Shown piece by piece: positions 61,744-64,000 of a stretch of 64,000 nucleotides of DNA; the stretch's first letter is position 1, and every line of letters starts with the position of its first letter. The stretch is taken from positions 62,001-126,000 of the forward strand of contig JACRBT010000014.1 in assembly GCA_016234445.1 (NCBI GenBank), given 5' to 3'. Made by a program: the position numbers and the translations under genes. Origin of the DNA: Chloroflexota bacterium. Its GTDB lineage: Bacteria; Chloroflexota; Dehalococcoidia; Tepidiformales; Tepidiformaceae. Below the pieces are notes generated by a model. That model made no database searches. It saw nothing but the letters and a program-made list of their open reading frames with translations, and was not told the origin of the DNA.

Positions 61744-63014
61744 TAGGCGTCCTGCCGGGGGCGGATGGGGGGATGGCTGCGGCCTTCACGGTTGACGATG
61801 GCCCCGGGTGGCACGTCCTTCGTGACGACGGCCCCGGCCGCCACCACTGCCCGAGCGCCGATCGTCACCCCGTGGAGGATGATGCTGCCGGTACCGATGA
61901 ACGCGCCCGCCCCGACCGTCACCGGGCCGACGAGGCGGGGCCGTTCGGCTGCGAGGGGGCCGCGGCCCACGTCGAGGTGGCTGATGAACACCGCCCGCAT
62001 CGAGATCGTGGCGCCTTCTTCGATGGTGACGCGCTCGGCGAGGTCGATGAAAACCTCGCTGCCGATGTGCGTCCTGTCGCCGATGGTGAGGTTGGAGAAG
62101 TCCCGGCTGGCGTTGACGATGCTGATCGGTCCGACGATGCGGGCGTCGCTGGAAACGCAGGCACCAAACTGGCGGAGCGCCGCGGCGTGCCCAGAGCGCA
62201 TCCGCCGAAGCTCGGCCTGGACACCGTCGATGTCTTCGCGGAGATAGATCCAGCGAAGCCGGAGGCGGGTGCCGTTGAAGAAGAAGCGGTTGAGGGGGCG
62301 TCCCACCGGCCGGAGCAGGGGCCGGATGTTTGCCAGCCCGTTCGTGCCCCTCTGGGTGGACGGCGCGGCGACAGCCGCCGCGGCGTGCGGGCCGGGGGTG
62401 AACACCAGGTAGGTCTGGCGGGTCGCCGGCACGATCCCGCGTTCCGCCAGCAGCCAGCCCCGGGCGCTAAAGAGGGGAATATAGTCGTGTTCGAAGATGT
62501 AGCGGGCGCCCTTGAGGTTGGCGTGGTCGCTCTCGCTGATCTCGTTGATGTAGATCGCCTTGCGGGCGATCTGGGTCATCCGCTCGACGACGGTCGGGAG
62601 CGTTTCTTCGGGCAGGTGCTGGAGGACGCGATGGACGACGACAAGGTCGAACCGGCGGCCGGGGTCAAGGTCCTCGGCTTTGCTCCGGAGGGTCGGGATG
62701 CCGGGGTGGAGCCTGTTGGCGAGGGCGAGGGCGCGGCCGGCGATGTCGACGCCGAGGACTTCCTTCAGGCCCGCTTCTTCGTAGACGGGGAAGAGCCGGC
62801 CGGAACCGCAGCCAAGGTCCAGGAGGCTTTGGACTTCCCGATCCTTGATGATCTGGCGGAGGACCGCGAAGTCCGAGCGATCTTCGTTCCACTGGCGGTG
62901 GAGGTCGGGGGTGCGAAGCTCCCAGTACCAGCGGCGGGCGCGGCGGTAATTGAGCAGCAGGAGCCTGTAGGTTGCGGCCCGGCGGTAACGGTCAAAGGTG
63001 GCGGCGGCTTGCAT
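61743..63014 (-). CDS. SAM methyltransferase fused to hexapeptide-repeat acyltransferase
   Basis: A 423-residue bifunctional protein. Residues about 55-225 are a class I SAM methyltransferase (LLDLGCGSGRLFPVYEEAG for SAM; DLVVVHRVLQHLPEE; AIYINEIS). Residues about 290-410 are a left-handed beta-helix acetyl/acyltransferase (ISIVNASRDFSNLTIGDRTHIG; VTVGAGAFIGTGSIILHGVTIGARAVVAAGAVVTKDVPPG). They probably methylate and acylate the same sugar. ATG 63014 is chosen over an upstream frame whose extra 40 residues are Arg-rich and non-conserved; TATACT lies 45 nt upstream. First gene of the tight flippase-glycosyltransferase-polymerase run. Confidence 0.85.
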   Translation of the reverse strand: MQAAATFDRYRRAATYRLLLLNYRRARRWYWELRTPDLHRQWNEDRSDFAVLRQIIKDREVQSLLDLGCGSGRLFPVYEEAGLKEVLGVDIAGRALALANRLHPGIPTLRSKAEDLDPGRRFDLVVVHRVLQHLPEETLPTVVERMTQIARKAIYINEISESDHANLKGARYIFEHDYIPLFSARGWLLAERGIVPATRQTYLVFTPGPHAAAAVAAPSTQRGTNGLANIRPLLRPVGRPLNRFFFNGTRLRLRWIYLREDIDGVQAELRRMRSGHAAALRQFGACVSSDARIVGPISIVNASRDFSNLTIGDRTHIGSEVFIDLAERVTIEEGATISMRAVFISHLDVGRGPLAAERPRLVGPVTVGAGAFIGTGSIILHGVTIGARAVVAAGAVVTKDVPPGAIVNREGRSHPPIRPRQDA

Positions 63015-63173
63015 GCGGCGATTCCCGGACGGGGCCCTGCACTCGCGGCCCGCATGCCGAGTATAGGGTCGGCGCCGGCTTAGCAGCCATCGTCCGCCGT
63101 CGTGGAACCTGCCCGCCGGCCGCTCCTTCCCCATCCCTTTCCCGTCTTTCTTCCGTCAAGACATGGCCGCCCG

Positions 63174-63179
63174 TACACT
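63174..63179 (+). promoter_or_regulatory. Possible -10 element of the lipoprotein gene
   Basis: TACACT, 30 nt before the ATG at 63210; same hexamer as at 21278 and 48450. Confidence 0.35.
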
Positions 63180-63209
63180 CACGAGGAAGTCGCCCGGCCC
63201 GGAGTTCCC

Positions 63210-63965
63210 ATGTCACGCAGGCTTTGGCTGGCCCTCGGTTCCAGCCTGCTTCCCGCTTTGCTCCTTGTTGCCTGCGGTGGCGGTGGCGGCGCCGCGAGCA
63301 CCCCGCCGGCCGGCACATCGGCCACCCCGCAGGCCACGGCCACCGCCGTCCTGCCGCGCGATACGAAGGCCGAGCCCGCCCTCGACGGCCCCGCGAGCAA
63401 GTACGGCATCCTCCAGGACGACCTCGGGGCCAACTTCCTCATCGACTTCAAGGGCACCTTCGTGCTCGACGCCAAGAGCTACGGCGCCACCAAGACCTTC
63501 CCGGCCGGGACCAACGGCGAGGCACTGCTCACCGAGTGGGGCTATGCCGGCGGCTTCGAAGCGTCATTCGAACCTGAGGGACGCCAGACGGCGATGCTCA
63601 ACGGCGGCTTCTACCTCGCAGTCGAGAGCCACCTCTTCAAGACCGCCGACGGCGCGTCGAAGGCGTTCAAGTACTTCAACGGGCGCCTTGCCACGGTCAA
63701 GTCGAACCAGGCGGTCACGACGGTCTCGGTCGGGAACGAGTACGCGGCCTGGCTTACCGTCGGGGACAAGATCGCCGGTTCGCAGGTGACCGCCGTCTAC
63801 CATCGCTTCATTTTCCGGCGGGGGAACCTGGTCACCGTCGTCCTCACCTCCGGGGCCGAGCCGTTCATGCGGGTGGACATCGCCCGGGCGGTGGCGGTGC
63901 TGATTGACGAGAAGGCGACCGGCGAGAAGCCCGCACTCGCGCCCACGCCAACGGCGAAACAGTGA
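63210..63965 (+). CDS. Lipoprotein of unknown function
   Basis: A 251-residue exported lipoprotein with signal LWLALGSSLLPALLLVAC (lipobox LVAC), a Gly run and a Thr/Ala/Pro linker. The mature domain is alpha/beta with GFYLAVESHLFKTADGASKAFKYF and AVYHRFIFRRGNLVTVVLTSG; the order of strands resembles the lipoprotein at 48491-49150. ATG 63210 has GGAG 5 nt upstream. The next gene starts inside its stop codon (GTGA), so the two are made together. Confidence 0.72.
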   Translation: MSRRLWLALGSSLLPALLLVACGGGGGAASTPPAGTSATPQATATAVLPRDTKAEPALDGPASKYGILQDDLGANFLIDFKGTFVLDAKSYGATKTFPAGTNGEALLTEWGYAGGFEASFEPEGRQTAMLNGGFYLAVESHLFKTADGASKAFKYFNGRLATVKSNQAVTTVSVGNEYAAWLTVGDKIAGSQVTAVYHRFIFRRGNLVTVVLTSGAEPFMRVDIARAVAVLIDEKATGEKPALAPTPTAKQ

Positions 63966-64000
63966 CGCGGCGGCTCGGACTGGCGGCGGCTGTGGTCGCG
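63962..64000 (+). CDS. Start of an exported protein, truncated by window end
   Basis: GTG at 63962 overlaps the preceding TGA by 4 bp. The 13 visible residues (MTRRLGLAAAVVA) look like the start of a signal peptide, with two Arg followed by a hydrophobic run. The product is unknown; it is coupled to the lipoprotein upstream. Confidence 0.55.
   Translation, partial: MTRRLGLAAAVVA

Overview
This is a very G+C-rich, gene-dense bacterial chromosome segment. No rRNA, tRNA, CRISPR array or intact transposase was recognised. Gene content (MurT/GatD lipid II amidation pair, ThyX instead of ThyA, GAAC-N4-GTTC type SOS boxes, many small C-G-G lipoproteins, DUF1028, DUF1786, LLM-type flavin oxidoreductase, class III cyclase-STAND fusions) suggests a Chloroflexota member, perhaps near Dehalococcoidia/Tepidiforma. 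That placement is inferred from gene content and style only; no search was run.

Layout. 0-8 kb: end of an M23 peptidase, ruvB, an ECF sigma factor coupled to a membrane protein with three Cys-pair repeats, and a 1,678-residue hybrid histidine kinase with about eight PAS domains. 8-15.5 kb: a CorA-type channel with a GTN instead of GMN signature, a small Cys-cluster HTH gene and an ImuB-like Y-family polymerase, the last two each under a promoter with a LexA-type box between -35 and -10. Between them lie a PadR-like regulator, an amidase and a rifampin-phosphotransferase-like dikinase. 15.5-26.5 kb: lipoprotein, CrtC/AttH-like protein, a peptide-type ABC importer (binding protein plus two permeases, no ATPase), valS, an MFS carrier and a DUF1786 protein. 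26.5-33.6 kb: fabF and thyX separated by heptanucleotide repeats, DinB-fold protein, an A+T-richer orphan membrane gene, a hotdog-type protein and a ParD/MazF-like toxin-antitoxin pair.

33.6-42.3 kb holds the most unusual gene set: three same-strand genes encoding a Ser/Thr kinase-like/STAND ATPase/cyclase fusion, a cyclase/STAND ATPase and a signal-less subtilisin with a 14-unit YGNPL repeat tract. They look like one signalling-to-protease system. 42.4-52.2 kb: DUF3352 protein, small membrane proteins, DUF1028, LLM oxidoreductase, an acyl-CoA-dehydrogenase-fold enzyme, gatD and murT split by an opposite-strand lipoprotein, and a site-2 protease with CBS domains.

52.3-63 kb is a cell-surface polysaccharide locus: wecB-type epimerase, GT2 glycosyltransferase, secreted protein, GT4 glycosyltransferase, an O-antigen-ligase-like polymerase carrying a giant extracellular insertion, another glycosyltransferase, a Wzx-like flippase and a methyltransferase/hexapeptide-acyltransferase fusion. 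The last four genes overlap or abut at their start/stop codons. The window ends with a lipoprotein translationally coupled to the start of another exported protein.

Separate from the genes, at least six intergenic gaps are filled by tracts of degenerate 7-bp tandem repeats, in places a whole number of heptads and often ending within a few bases of a start or stop codon. A second dispersed element (core GACGCCGCTCCCT/GGTCGCGG) often lies near them.
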